The position numbers were made by a program, and so were the translations under genes. This document shows, in pieces, positions 47,881 through 57,371 of a stretch of 64,000 nt of DNA. The notes beneath the pieces are model-generated. The model saw only the letters and a program-made list of their open reading frames with translations. It made no database searches and was not told the DNA's origin. The stretch covers positions 111,235-175,234 of the forward strand of contig NZ_FOWV01000006.1 in NCBI RefSeq assembly GCF_900115545.1, given 5' to 3'. Within the stretch, counting starts at the first letter, position 1, and every line of letters starts with the position of its first letter. This stretch comes from Ralstonia sp. NFACC01. GTDB taxonomy: Bacteria; Pseudomonadota; Gammaproteobacteria; Burkholderiales; Burkholderiaceae.

Positions 47881-48789
47881 TCAGTCAAGAGCCTTGTCGT
47901 TCGGGTTCTTGATCAGCGCCTTCATGTCGTCCGACAGCGGGAACTCCATGTTCACGCCCTTGGGCGGAACCGGCTGCTCGAACCACTTCTTGTACTCGGC
48001 TGCGATCGAGCCATCCTTCATCATGCCGGCGATGGTCTTGTCGGCCAGGGTCTTGAACGGCTTGTCGTCCTTGCGAACCATACAGCCGTAGGCTTCGCGC
48101 GATTGCGGCTTGGCCACGACCACCCAGTCAGCCGGGTTCTTGGCCTTGGCGCGCTCGCCGTACAGCAGGGCGTCGTCCATCATGAACGCAACAGCGCGGC
48201 CCGATTCCAGCGTCAGGAACGACTGGCCGTGGTCCTTCGTGCTGATGATGTTCATGCCCATCTGCTTGTCATCATTCATCTTGCGCAGCAGGCGTTCCGA
48301 CGTCGTGCCAGCGGTGGTCACAACGTTCTTGCCTTTGAGCTGTGCCCAATCGCTGATGCCCGAATCCTTCTTCACCATGATGCGCGTGCCGATGATGAAG
48401 ATGGTGTTCGTGAACGATGCTTGCTTCTGGCGCTCGAGGTTGTTCGTGGTCGAACCGCACTCCAGATCGATGGTGCCGTTCTGCAGCAGCGTGATGCGGT
48501 TTTGCGAAGTGACCGGAATCTCGTTGATCTTCAGATCCTTCAGGCCGAGCTGCTTCTTCACGTCCTCAGCAATCTTGGTGGCGACGTCGTACGAATAGCC
48601 GATCGTGCGGACACCGCCGACGTTGTAGCTGAACGGAATCGACGAATCGCGCACGCCCAGCGTGATGGTGCCGGTGTCTTTGATCTTCTTGAGCGTACCA
48701 GTCAGCTCTTCTGCGTGGGCAACGCTGCCGAAGGCACCAACGGCGACACCAACGGCTGCAACCACGGTTGCCAGCTTGGCGAGGTTCAT
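47881..48789 (-). CDS. gltI: Glutamate/aspartate periplasmic binding protein
   Basis: 302-residue solute-binding protein of family 3. A signal peptide of about 26 residues ends AHA-EE. The mature start LTGTLKKIKDTGTITLGVRDSSIPFSYN and the block QNRITLLQNGTIDLECGSTTNN match GltI. ATG 48789 has AGGAGA 8-13 bases upstream. It feeds GltJKL, and the imported glutamate can be used by the adjacent gdhA. Confidence 0.95.
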   Translation of the reverse strand: MNLAKLATVVAAVGVAVGAFGSVAHAEELTGTLKKIKDTGTITLGVRDSSIPFSYNVGGVRTIGYSYDVATKIAEDVKKQLGLKDLKINEIPVTSQNRITLLQNGTIDLECGSTTNNLERQKQASFTNTIFIIGTRIMVKKDSGISDWAQLKGKNVVTTAGTTSERLLRKMNDDKQMGMNIISTKDHGQSFLTLESGRAVAFMMDDALLYGERAKAKNPADWVVVAKPQSREAYGCMVRKDDKPFKTLADKTIAGMMKDGSIAAEYKKWFEQPVPPKGVNMEFPLSDDMKALIKNPNDKALD

Positions 48790-49310
48790 GAAAGTCTCCT
48801 TTTGACCATGAAAGAGAAAGACGGGACTGTACCAAAAAACGTTTGGCGACAGTATTGGTGTTGCCACTAAATCGTTGAATCCAACGGAGTTTTTCCTCTG
48901 GCGCGGACCCTGCCGCAACCGCGCTTTCCAAGCAACCGGATACCTTACGTTGTGCTTTTCCGAAAATCCGGAAAAGACACGCAGCACCAGACACGGCAAC
49001 GCTTTGCAACATCGGCACGCATGCCAGATTGCTTGAGCGGACGACCGCCAATTGCTAAGGAAAACAAGGGGAAATAAAGCCCGCCCGATGTGCGCTCTCT
49101 GTCGCTTAACGAACCCGACTTGAGGATGGGAAGGACGACGATGATGCTATCGCCCTTCTCATGGTGCGGCGCTGCGGAACGTTATGGTTCGTCCCATGAG
49201 CACCGGCTTTCTTCAACCGTCGCGCATGGCCGCCTGATCGGCAGCAACGCGATAGACCAGAGCGGCGCCCTGTTGGAGCACCGCGCCGGTATTGACCAGC
49301 GCGTTGCCGA
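48790..49310. other. 521-base intergenic region between gdhA and gltI
   Basis: No gene is recognisable on either strand. The left half (49080-49310) stays GC-rich and has an open minus-strand frame in a register different from gdhA, without a ribosome-binding site or family resemblance. The part next to gltI should hold the glt promoter; I see a TACAGT at about 48827-48832 on the minus strand but no matching -35, and no sigma-54 site. Confidence 0.6.
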
Positions 49311-50612
49311 TCAGGGGTACAGACCGCGCTCTTGGCGGGCCTGCAGAATCCGCGTACAGGCGATGATGAACGCCGCCGTACGCAGAGTAACCTTGTTGTC
49401 CTGCGCCACTTGCCAGACGCCACGGAAGGCGTCTTGCATGATCCGTACCAGGCGCTGATTGATCTCGTCTTCGGTCCAGAAGAAGCTCGAGAAATCCTGC
49501 ACCCATTCGAAATAGCTGACCGTCACGCCGCCGGCGTTGGCAATCACGTCCGGGCAGACCAGGATGCCGCGGTCGCGCAGGATGTCGTCCGCCTCAGGCG
49601 TCGTGGGGCCATTTGCACCTTCCACGACAATCTTTGCCTTGATATGGGGCGCGTTCTTCGCAGTGATCTGGCCTTCCAGTGCAGCCGGAATCAGGAATTC
49701 GCAGTCCAGAGCCCAGAAATCGTCTTGCGAGACGGTCTCTGCAGCAAAGCCGGCCACGCTGCCATTGTGGTCAACGTGCTTGATGAGCGCGTCGACGTCC
49801 AGGCCGTTGCCATTGAACACGATGCCCTTGTGGTCTTGCACGGCAATGACCTTGGCGCCGGCGTCGTGGAACAGCTTGGCGGCCACGCTGCCCACATTGC
49901 CGAAGCCCTGCACCACCACGCGCGCGCCCTTGACGTCGATACCGAGGTTGCGCGCGGCTTCGCTGCCGACCACGAACACGCCGCGGCCAGTGGCTTCGCG
50001 ACGGCCCAGGCTGCCGCCCAGGGCGATCGGCTTGCCGGTCACCACGCCGGTGGCCGTGGAGCCTTCATTCATGGAGTACGTGTCCATCATCCACGCCATG
50101 ATCTGCGCGTTGGTGTTCACGTCCGGGGCCGGAATGTCCTTGTTCGGGCCGATGATGATGCCGATCTCGCTGGTGTAGCGGCGGGTCAGGCGTTCGAGTT
50201 CACCGGAAGACAGCTTGCGTGGGTCGACGCGGATACCGCCCTTGGCACCGCCGTACGGCACGTTCACGGCCGCGTTCTTCACCGACATCCATGCAGACAG
50301 CGCCATCACTTCCGACAGCGTCACGTCCTGGTGGAAGCGCACGCCGCCCTTGCCCGGGCCGCGCGACGTGTTGTGCTGCACGCGGTAGCCCTCGAAGTGG
50401 GCGATGCGGCCGTCGTCCATCTGGATCGGCACATCGACGATCAGCGCGCGCTTGGGGCGCTTGAGCGTTTCAACCCAACGTGCGAGCGAGCCGAGATAGG
50501 GGGTGACCCGATCGACCTGCTGCAGATAGATGCCCCACGGGCCGAGATTGTCGGCCGGCAGATAGGACGGGATGGCGTGCTGGAGTGTCGACGGAGATGC
50601 GACATTGGACAT
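49311..50612 (-). CDS. gdhA: Glutamate dehydrogenase
   Basis: Interconverts glutamate and 2-oxoglutarate plus ammonia. 433 residues, hexameric type. The catalytic Lys124 is in [13 protein letters not shown]; the substrate site is [11 protein letters not shown]; the dinucleotide fold has QGFGNVGS followed by VIAVQDHKG, whose Asp suggests NAD rather than NADP. Ribosome-binding site AAGGAAG upstream of ATG 50612. It lies beside gltIJKL on the same strand and downstream of a LysR gene. Confidence 0.96.
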   Translation of the reverse strand: MSNVASPSTLQHAIPSYLPADNLGPWGIYLQQVDRVTPYLGSLARWVETLKRPKRALIVDVPIQMDDGRIAHFEGYRVQHNTSRGPGKGGVRFHQDVTLSEVMALSAWMSVKNAAVNVPYGGAKGGIRVDPRKLSSGELERLTRRYTSEIGIIIGPNKDIPAPDVNTNAQIMAWMMDTYSMNEGSTATGVVTGKPIALGGSLGRREATGRGVFVVGSEAARNLGIDVKGARVVVQGFGNVGSVAAKLFHDAGAKVIAVQDHKGIVFNGNGLDVDALIKHVDHNGSVAGFAAETVSQDDFWALDCEFLIPAALEGQITAKNAPHIKAKIVVEGANGPTTPEADDILRDRGILVCPDVIANAGGVTVSYFEWVQDFSSFFWTEDEINQRLVRIMQDAFRGVWQVAQDNKVTLRTAAFIIACTRILQARQERGLYP

Positions 50613-50715
50613 GGCTGTCTTCCTTTTTTGGGCCTTGGTAAGGCCCTTCAAGTCCCACAAAATGCCCGCCAGCTTAGGGACCGCCCAGAACGAAATCCAA
50701 TGCCGTTTTTACATC

Positions 50716-50740
50716 GGGTTATGCATTGAACGCATAACCC
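50716..50740. promoter_or_regulatory. Perfect 9-bp dyad, candidate LysR-type operator for gdhA
   Basis: GGGTTATGC (50716-50724) and GCATAACCC (50732-50740) around the 7-base ATTGAAC. It contains the T-N11-A pattern typical of LysR-type sites. It lies 104 bases upstream of the gdhA ATG and 24 bases past the LysR stop. No T-run follows on the minus strand, so it does not look like the LysR terminator. Confidence 0.55.
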
Positions 50741-50763
50741 CCTACCAGAATCCGAGGCGCCGT

Positions 50764-51708
50764 TCAGCCGGCCAACGCGCTCCATAACGTGTCGATCAGC
50801 TCGCGTTTCCGCTTGGACTGGGGGTGCCGGCGGTCGTGTGCGCCGCTTTGTGGGTGCTCACGATAGAGCCGGATTTCCATCTCGATCGACAACGTACCGC
50901 CGCCCTTGCCTTCCGCGCGCACGAGGCGTCCGGCGGCCACGTCCTCCCGCACCGCGCTCTCCGGCAGAAAGGCCACGCCATGGCCAGCCAGCGCCATCAC
51001 CTTGAGCGCCTCGGCCATGTCGGTTTCGTAGCACTTGTCGAGCAACGGTGCCACGGGCGAGTTTTCCAGCAGCACATCCACCATGCGGCCCAGAAAGGCA
51101 TTGGGCGTGTAGCTAAGGTAGGCGATCGGCTTGCGCGCCGTGGGAACGAGCCGATAAATCGGCCGCCCGCTTGCATCAGGCTTGGAAAACGGCGAAAGCC
51201 GCTCGGTGCCCAGCACCAGCATGTCGTAGCGCGTGGGGTCAAGCTGGATCATCTGCCGCGCGTGGTGATAAACCATCACGAGATCGCAGCCGCCCTCCAC
51301 CAGCGTCATCACCGCATCGTGCACGTTGAGCGCGCGCAGCCGACATTGCAGCTTGCCGATCTTCTCTTCCACCTGCGCGAGCCAGCCAGGGAAGAACGTC
51401 AGCGAGAGCGTATGCGGCACAGCAAAGTCGATCGTCGACGCGCTGGCCGGGCGCTGGCCGCGCATCAGCGCGCGCGTCTCACTCACTTGGGCGAGCATCG
51501 CCAACGCCTGTTCGTAGAACACTTCGCCGGCGGGCGTGAGGCGTGTGGGGTAGCTTGATCGGTCGATCAGCTCGTTGCCGAGCCACGCCTCAAGCGATTG
51601 AATGCGTCGCGAAAACGCCGGCTGCGTCACGTGCCTTAATTCGGCCGAGCGCGAAAAGCTGCGCGTCTCGGCCAGGCTGATGAAGTCTTCCAGCCATTTG
51701 AGTTCCAT
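50764..51708 (-). CDS. LysR-family regulator, HypT/YjiE-like
   Basis: 314 residues. The N-terminal winged helix-turn-helix is RSFSRSAELRHVTQPAFSRRIQSLE (17-41). The effector domain has the layout I associate with E. coli HypT (YjiE), including PNAFLGRMVDVLL, MAEALKVMALAGHGVAFLPE and a C-terminal basic segment. HypT responds to hypochlorite through methionine oxidation; whether that applies here is open. A second possibility is that it controls gdhA, since a dyad lies between them. 15 bases downstream of the ABC exporter. Confidence 0.88.
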   Translation of the reverse strand: MELKWLEDFISLAETRSFSRSAELRHVTQPAFSRRIQSLEAWLGNELIDRSSYPTRLTPAGEVFYEQALAMLAQVSETRALMRGQRPASASTIDFAVPHTLSLTFFPGWLAQVEEKIGKLQCRLRALNVHDAVMTLVEGGCDLVMVYHHARQMIQLDPTRYDMLVLGTERLSPFSKPDASGRPIYRLVPTARKPIAYLSYTPNAFLGRMVDVLLENSPVAPLLDKCYETDMAEALKVMALAGHGVAFLPESAVREDVAAGRLVRAEGKGGGTLSIEMEIRLYREHPQSGAHDRRHPQSKRKRELIDTLWSALAG

Positions 51709-51723
51709 CGCGTTGTCTCTCCC

Positions 51724-53562
51724 TCAACCTGCTCGGGTGTCTTCTGTTTCTTCGGCGACGCGTTCGGGCTCGCGTGCCTGCATGCGCCACATCTGCGCGT
51801 AACGGCCTTCCGCACGCAACAACGATTCATGCGTGCCGCGCTCGATGATGCGGCCGTGTTCCATCACCAGAATCTGGTGCGCACGCACGATGGTCGACAA
51901 CCGATGTGCAACAACCAGCGTGGTGTGGTTCTGCGCAAGCCGCATCAGCTCTTCTTGGATGGCGTGCTCGGTGCGCGAGTCGAGTGCCGACGTCGCTTCA
52001 TCAAACACAAGGATTGGCGGGCGCTTGAGCAAGGTACGTGCGATCGCCACACGCTGCTTCTCGCCGCCGGAGAGCTTCAGGCCGCGCTCGCCGACTTGCG
52101 TCTCGTAGCCATCAGGCAGCGATTCGACAAAGTGGTGGATTTGCGCCGCGCGGGCGGCTTCGATCACCTCTTCGCGGCTCGCATCGGGGCGGCCGTAGGC
52201 GATGTTGTAATAGATGCTGTCGTTGAAGAGCACCGTGTCTTGCGGAACGATGCCGATGGCGGAGCGCACGCTGGATTGCGTGACATCGCGCAGGTCCTGA
52301 CCGTCGATCTGGATGGCGCCGGACTTCACGTCATAGAAGCGGAACAGCAGGCGCGCCAGCGTCGACTTGCCCGAGCCGCTCTGCCCAACGACGGCGGTGG
52401 TTGTGCCGGCCGGAATCGTGAAATCCACGTCGAACAGAATCTGGCGATTGGCCTCGTAGCTGAAGTCGACATGCGCGAAGCGCACTTCGCCCGCGTGCAC
52501 CGCCAACGGTTTGGCGTCGGGCTTGTCGGCCACTTCGCGGTTGGTCTGCAGCAGGTTGAACATGCGGTCCATGTCGGTTACCGCCTGCTTCAGCTCACGG
52601 TAGATCACGCCCAGGAAGTTGAGCGGAATGTAGATCTGCAGCATCAGCGTGTTGACGAGTACAAGATCGCCCAGCGTCATGTGCCCCGCCGCCACACCCT
52701 GCGTGGCGCGATACAGAATCAGGATGAGCGCCGTGGCGACGATGAACTGTTGGCCGAAGTTCAGCACCGACAACGAGTTCTGTGAGCGGATGGCCGCGGC
52801 GCGGTAGTGCTTCAGGTTCTCGTCGTAGCGACGTGCTTCGTAGTCTTCGTTGCCAAAGTACTTGACCGTCTCGAAGTTGAGCAGCGAATCGATTGCCTTC
52901 TGGTTGGCGCGCGAATCCAGCTCGTTCATCTTGCGGCGGAAGTGCGTGCGCCAGTTCGTCACCGTCACCGTAAAGACGATGTAGCTGACCAGCGCGCAGA
53001 ACGTGATGAGCGCGAACCACACGTCGTACTTCACGAAGAAATACGTGATGACAAGGCCGACTTCCACCAGCGTCGGCAGGATGCTGTACAGCGAATACGA
53101 AATGAGCGACTGGATGCCGCGCGTGCCGCGCTCGATGTCGCGGCTCATGCCACCGGTCTGGCGCTCCAAATGGAAGCGCAGCGACAGCGCATGCAGATGG
53201 CGGAACACCTGCAGTGCGAGCGTGCGCACCGAACTCTCTGTGACCTTCGCAAACAGGATTTCGCGCAGCTCCGAGAACAGCGACGTCGACAGCCGCAGCA
53301 GCCCGTAGCCGAGGATGATGCCCACCGGCACCACCAGCAGAGCGCGTGGATCGGACGGCGACACGTTCATCGAATCGATCAGCCGTTTCATGACCATCGG
53401 CACACCAAGGTTTGCCACCTTGGCCGCGATCAGGAACGACAGCGCCAGTGCCACACGCCACCTGTAGGCCATCAGATACGGCAGCAGGCTCTTGATGGTG
53501 CGCCAGTCGCCGCGGGCAGCCCCCGGCGGAGGCGGTTCGGAAGAGGCGGGAAAGCGGCGCAT
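51724..53562 (-). CDS. ATM1-type ABC exporter
   Basis: 612 residues from ATG 53562; a GTG at 53601 with AGGTGA upstream would add 13 residues. Fused transmembrane domain (six helices, about 20-310) and ATPase. Walker A GQSGSGKST, signature LKLSGGEKQRVAIARTLLK, Walker B ILVFDEATSALD and the H-loop VVAHRLSTI are intact. The membrane part, with LLNFETVKYFGNEDYEARRYDENL, is the hallmark of the ATM1/HMT1 branch. Relatives export glutathione conjugates or polysulphides and confer metal tolerance. Its substrate is not known from the context. Confidence 0.92.
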   Translation of the reverse strand: MRRFPASSEPPPPGAARGDWRTIKSLLPYLMAYRWRVALALSFLIAAKVANLGVPMVMKRLIDSMNVSPSDPRALLVVPVGIILGYGLLRLSTSLFSELREILFAKVTESSVRTLALQVFRHLHALSLRFHLERQTGGMSRDIERGTRGIQSLISYSLYSILPTLVEVGLVITYFFVKYDVWFALITFCALVSYIVFTVTVTNWRTHFRRKMNELDSRANQKAIDSLLNFETVKYFGNEDYEARRYDENLKHYRAAAIRSQNSLSVLNFGQQFIVATALILILYRATQGVAAGHMTLGDLVLVNTLMLQIYIPLNFLGVIYRELKQAVTDMDRMFNLLQTNREVADKPDAKPLAVHAGEVRFAHVDFSYEANRQILFDVDFTIPAGTTTAVVGQSGSGKSTLARLLFRFYDVKSGAIQIDGQDLRDVTQSSVRSAIGIVPQDTVLFNDSIYYNIAYGRPDASREEVIEAARAAQIHHFVESLPDGYETQVGERGLKLSGGEKQRVAIARTLLKRPPILVFDEATSALDSRTEHAIQEELMRLAQNHTTLVVAHRLSTIVRAHQILVMEHGRIIERGTHESLLRAEGRYAQMWRMQAREPERVAEETEDTRAG

Positions 53563-53670
53563 GTGCGGTGCAATAAAATGGCGGATTGTGTATTCTCCCA
53601 CCGATCACCTGCGCGCGCCCTGGGCTCGCTGGTGGGCCCTCCCTCCGCTTCAATGCTGCCCTGCATCATC

Positions 53671-54090
53671 ATGTCCGATACCCAAGCCACCACTGAAACC
53701 GTCACGCTGCCCGCCGACAAGCAGCCCGCCGTGCGCGTGATGCCCATGCCCTCCGACGCTAACGTCCACGGCGATGTGTTTGGCGGCTGGATCATGTCGC
53801 AGGTGGACATCGCCGGGTCGATTCCCGCCGTGGTGCGCGCCAACGGCCGCGTGGCCACAATCGCGGTCAACTCCTTCGTCTTCAAGCAGCCCGTGTACGT
53901 GGGCGATCTGGTGAGCTTCTACGCCAACGTGGTCAAGACGGGGCGCACGTCGATTACCGTGGACGTGGAGGTCTACGCGCAGCGCATGCACGCCAATGGC
54001 AGCCACGCCACCGTCAAGGTGACGGAAGCCACCCTCACCTACGTGGCCACCGACGAGACGCGCAAGCCGCGCGTGCTGCCGCCGCTCTGA
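53671..54090 (+). CDS. Acyl-CoA thioesterase, YciA-like hotdog fold
   Basis: 139 residues from ATG 53671 (an ATG at 53653 is possible). The hotdog signature is NVHGDVFGGWIMSQVDIAG with the catalytic Asp, then VATIAVNSFVFKQPVYVGDLVSFYANVVKTGRTS. It hydrolyses acyl-CoA to free acid and CoA in the cytosol. It is divergent from the ATM1 exporter, and its 3' end meets a terminator shared with the convergent isomerase gene. Located near but outside the fatty-acid operon. Confidence 0.92.
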   Translation: MSDTQATTETVTLPADKQPAVRVMPMPSDANVHGDVFGGWIMSQVDIAGSIPAVVRANGRVATIAVNSFVFKQPVYVGDLVSFYANVVKTGRTSITVDVEVYAQRMHANGSHATVKVTEATLTYVATDETRKPRVLPPL

Positions 54091-54106
54091 ACCGGCAACG
54101 CTCAAC

Positions 54107-54137
54107 AAAAAACCCGGCCTCGCGCCGGGTTTTCTTT
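54107..54137. terminator. Bidirectional terminator between thioesterase and isomerase genes
   Basis: Ten-base stem AAAACCCGGC and GCCGGGTTTT, loop CTCGC, then CTTTT; A-rich on the other side. Serves both convergent transcripts. Confidence 0.9.
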
Positions 54138-54155
54138 TGCGTATGAACGCCTCGC

Positions 54156-54920
54156 TCAGTTGAACTTGGAAAAGTCTGGGCGGCGCTTTTCGAAGAACGC
54201 CGTGAACGCCTCGCGCGCTTCCGGTGCGCGCAGCATCTCGCCGAACTGGTTGCCTTCGATCGACATGCGCTCCGCGATCTGCGACGTGGCACCTTCCTTC
54301 ATCAAGCGCTTGGTGGCGCGCAGCGATGCGGGCGGCAACAACGTCAGCTTGCGCGCCTGCGTACGCACGAAGGCATCCAGCTCCCCGGCCGGCAGCACGC
54401 GGTTAACCAGGCCCAGTTCGCGCGCTTCGTGCGCGTCAAATGGCTCACCGAAGAGCAGCTTGTCCGCCGCGCGGTGATAGCCGGCCAGTTGCGGCAACAG
54501 CAAGCTTGATGCGGCTTCCGGGCAAAGGCCCAGCTGCGCGAATGGCATCGACAACTTGGCCGTCTCGGATGCATAGACCAAGTCGCAGTGCAGCAGCATC
54601 GTTGTGCCCACGCCGACAGCCGCGCCGCTCACCGAGGCAATCAGCGGCTTGGTCGCTGTGCTGATTGCCTTCAGGAACTGGTGCACGGGGGCGCTCTCGT
54701 CCTTTGGCGGATTCTTCATGAAGTCTTCGAGATCGTTGCCCGCCGTGAATACGCTCTCGTGGCCGGCCAGCACAATCACGCGGACGGTGTGATCAGTCTC
54801 GGCGGCCACCAGGGCATCGGCCAACGTTTGATACATCGCGGCCGTGATGGCGTTCTTGCGGTCCAGACGATCAAAGGTCAGCGTCAGGACGCCGTCTGCG
54901 GTCTCGGTACGAATCGACAT
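54156..54920 (-). CDS. Enoyl-CoA hydratase/isomerase family protein
   Basis: 254-residue crotonase-fold enzyme. The oxyanion-hole region SVFTAGNDLEDF and GAAVGVGTTMLLHCDL are standard, but the first hydratase glutamate (usually in GGGCELA) is Thr/Met here, while the second position carries Glu135 in GLCPEAASSLLLP. This resembles delta3,delta2-enoyl-CoA isomerases (PEGCSS in ECI2). I therefore expect an isomerase for unsaturated fatty acid oxidation more than a hydratase. GGAG precedes ATG 54920. Confidence 0.88.
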   Translation of the reverse strand: MSIRTETADGVLTLTFDRLDRKNAITAAMYQTLADALVAAETDHTVRVIVLAGHESVFTAGNDLEDFMKNPPKDESAPVHQFLKAISTATKPLIASVSGAAVGVGTTMLLHCDLVYASETAKLSMPFAQLGLCPEAASSLLLPQLAGYHRAADKLLFGEPFDAHEARELGLVNRVLPAGELDAFVRTQARKLTLLPPASLRATKRLMKEGATSQIAERMSIEGNQFGEMLRAPEAREAFTAFFEKRRPDFSKFN

Positions 54921-54946
54921 GAAAACTCCAGGTAAAACCTGCGCCG

Positions 54947-55912
54947 CTAGATGGGCACAGGAGAGTCAGATAGATAACCGACGGAAAACGCGTTGGCCCC
55001 CACGTTCAACGCCACGGTCAGGCTCATCGGCGCGAGCAGCACTTCCACGCCGTGATCCTGTGCGGTTCGCATCAACGCTTGTACCGGCTCCATGCGGCGC
55101 ACGGTGTCGAGCGAACCGGAATACGTGATCGCCACCACGGGCGTGGCCAGACGCTCCTCGGCGATCATGGTTTCGGTATGCGCAAGCAGGCGGCGAATCC
55201 CCTCGTCGGAACCGCGCACCTTGGCAATGGCTTCTGTCTCGCCTCGGTGCATATGGATGAGCGGACGCACGTTGAACGCCGTGCCCATCATGTAGCGGCT
55301 CCAGGTGATGCTCTTCTCGCCTTTCTGCTTGGCGCGCGTGTACATGTACAGCAACTCGTCGGGGACGAGGTAGACGTGCGAAGCGTCGCGCAGGCGGCTC
55401 TCGATCACATGCACGACGTCACGCACCTCCGCGCCTTCACGCAGCATGCGCGCGGCTTCGTGCACCATCAGCGCCTGGCCGGGGCCAATGGCGCCGGTGT
55501 CCACCACCGTCAACTCGAACAGGCCGGAGCGGCCGGCATCCTTGCGTGGCTTGAAACTCTTGGCGGTGGTGCCCACCACCGCGCCGGTTGCGTGGCTGTA
55601 GAAATGGCTGCGCGAACTGGCAATCGTCAGCAGCAAGGCGCGGTCGTGCTGCGTGACCACGTGCTTGAGCAGGTAGTCTTCGATCTCGCGTTCAAGCAGC
55701 GGAATCGATTCGGCATAGTGATCCTGTTTGTCGACGAGGTACTTGCGATAGAGCTGCGGCAGGGCCGCCTCATCGCGGCGGTCTTCCACAAACAATTCGC
55801 CCGCACGAATGCGGAACGGCACCACGCCCAACCCCAGCTGATCGATCATCGAGCGTGGCATGTCGCATGCCGCGTCGGTCAATACGATTGTGTCGCCGAT
55901 AGCGTTGCCCAT
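54947..55912 (-). CDS. DegV family fatty-acid-binding protein
   Basis: 321 residues. The N-terminal DegV block DTIVLTDAACDMP and the central TIASSRSHFYSHATGA with later MHRGET are recognisable. DegV proteins bind a fatty acid; in Firmicutes FakB presents it to the kinase FakA. No FakA/DhaK-like gene is visible in the window, so the role here is unclear. AGGAGG 8-13 bases upstream of ATG 55912. 26 bases upstream of the isomerase gene, with which it is probably co-transcribed. Confidence 0.85.
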   Translation of the reverse strand: MGNAIGDTIVLTDAACDMPRSMIDQLGLGVVPFRIRAGELFVEDRRDEAALPQLYRKYLVDKQDHYAESIPLLEREIEDYLLKHVVTQHDRALLLTIASSRSHFYSHATGAVVGTTAKSFKPRKDAGRSGLFELTVVDTGAIGPGQALMVHEAARMLREGAEVRDVVHVIESRLRDASHVYLVPDELLYMYTRAKQKGEKSITWSRYMMGTAFNVRPLIHMHRGETEAIAKVRGSDEGIRRLLAHTETMIAEERLATPVVAITYSGSLDTVRRMEPVQALMRTAQDHGVEVLLAPMSLTVALNVGANAFSVGYLSDSPVPI

Positions 55913-56092
55913 CGCGCGCCCTCCTCTTGGTGCACCGCCGGTGGCCCGGTGGTGTGTCTCCTCTGTTGCGGAATCGTGGCTCCGCTTCTATTGCGATACC
56001 GGCTTGGTGCCGGCCGCATTCTTCGGCGCGTTTGTCTGGAACGACTGCGCGCCTGCGCAACTATGCGTGGTGAGACGGGCGATTAGCAAGCA

Positions 56093-56127
56093 GGGGAAGG
56101 CCCTAAAAAGCTACCTGAGCCTTCCCC
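56093..56127 (-). terminator. Hairpin after the thiolase gene
   Basis: Nine-base stem GGGGAAGGC and GCCTTCCCC around 17 bases, 12 bases after the thiolase stop. No T-run follows on the minus strand, so it is a weaker or Rho-assisted end of the fatty-acid operon. Confidence 0.5.
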
Positions 56128-56138
56128 CTTGCGTGGGG

Positions 56139-57338
56139 TCACATGCGTTCGAAAATGCCTGCAGCACCCATGCCGGTGCCGACGCACATCGTCACCATGC
56201 CGTACTTCTGGTTGCGACGGCGCAGGCCGTGCACCACCGTGGCCGCACGAATGGCGCCGGTCGCACCAAGCGGGTGGCCCAGCGCAATCGCGCCGCCAAG
56301 GGGGTTGATTTTGCTGGTGTCCAGGCCCAGGTCCTGGATCACGGCCAGCGACTGCGCAGCAAACGCTTCGTTCAGTTCGATCCAGTCGATCTGATCTTGC
56401 GTCAGGCCGCCAGCCTTCAGCGCGGCAGGAATCGCTTCCTTCGGGCCGATACCCATGATTTCCGGCGGGACGCCGCGCACTGCAAACGATACGAAGCGCG
56501 CCAGCGGCACCAGGTTGAACTGCTTCAGGATCTTTTCCGACACGAGGATCAGCGCGCCCGACCCGTCCGAGGTCTGCGAGCTGTTGCCGGCGGTCACGCT
56601 GCCCTTGTTGGCGAACACGGCGCGCAGCTTGCCCAGGCCTTCAACCGACGTATCGGCACGCGGGCCTTCATCCAGCGACATCGTGCGCGTCTTGATGTCG
56701 ATCGCGCCCGTGCCCAGGTTCGGGAACTTCTCGATGATCTCGATCGGGGTGATCTCGTCCTTGAACTCGCCGGCTTGCTGTGCGGCCAGTGCCTTCTGGT
56801 GCGAAGCCAGTGAGAAGGCATCCTGCGCCTCGCGCGAAATCTTCCACTGCTGGGCGACCTTCTCGGCCGTCAAGCCCATGCCATAGGCGATGCCGACGTT
56901 CTCGTCACGCGTGAAGATCTCGGGCGACATCGACGGCGAGTTGCCCATCATCGGCACCATGCTCATCGATTCCACACCGGCGGCGATCATCACGTCGGAT
57001 TCGCCCACGCGGATGCGGTCGGCAGCCATCGCCACGGCGGTCAGTCCCGAGGCGCAGAAACGGTTGACGGTCACGCCGCCCACGGTGTTGGGCAGGCCGG
57101 CCAGCAGCGCGCCGATACGCGCCACGTTCAGGCCCTGCTGCGCTTCGGGGATCGCGCAGCCGACGATGGCGTCTTCGATCAGCGCCGGGTCCAGGTTCGG
57201 CACCTGGGCGACGGCGCTCTTGAGGATGGTCGCCAGCAGGTCGTCCGGGCGCAGGTTCTTGAGCGTGCCCTTGGGTGCCTTGCCGATCGGGGAACGCGTC
57301 GCGGCGACGATGTAGGCGTCTTGCAGTTGCTTGGTCAT
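56139..57338 (-). CDS. Acetyl-CoA C-acyltransferase (3-ketoacyl-CoA thiolase)
   Basis: Final step of beta-oxidation, releasing acetyl-CoA. 399 residues. Catalytic Cys95 (NRFCASGLTAVAMA), His355 (GGAIALGHPLGATG) and Cys385 (CVGTGMGAAG) are all present. It corresponds to FadA/FadI; the partner is the fadN-like gene 33 bases upstream. AGGAG precedes ATG 57338. Confidence 0.95.
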   Translation of the reverse strand: MTKQLQDAYIVAATRSPIGKAPKGTLKNLRPDDLLATILKSAVAQVPNLDPALIEDAIVGCAIPEAQQGLNVARIGALLAGLPNTVGGVTVNRFCASGLTAVAMAADRIRVGESDVMIAAGVESMSMVPMMGNSPSMSPEIFTRDENVGIAYGMGLTAEKVAQQWKISREAQDAFSLASHQKALAAQQAGEFKDEITPIEIIEKFPNLGTGAIDIKTRTMSLDEGPRADTSVEGLGKLRAVFANKGSVTAGNSSQTSDGSGALILVSEKILKQFNLVPLARFVSFAVRGVPPEIMGIGPKEAIPAALKAGGLTQDQIDWIELNEAFAAQSLAVIQDLGLDTSKINPLGGAIALGHPLGATGAIRAATVVHGLRRRNQKYGMVTMCVGTGMGAAGIFERM

Positions 57339-57371
57339 GATGAAACTCCTGTTTCTCTGTCGTCGCGGCAA

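Noticed and set aside
48850-48900. Possible sigma-54 site (TGGCAAC...) upstream of gltI
   Set aside because: The GG and the required GC dinucleotide are not at the correct spacing; the -12 element is AC.
49213-49310. Minus-strand open frame continuing beyond the gdhA stop
   Set aside because: It is in a different register, has no ribosome-binding site, and resembles no family; treated as chance in GC-rich DNA.
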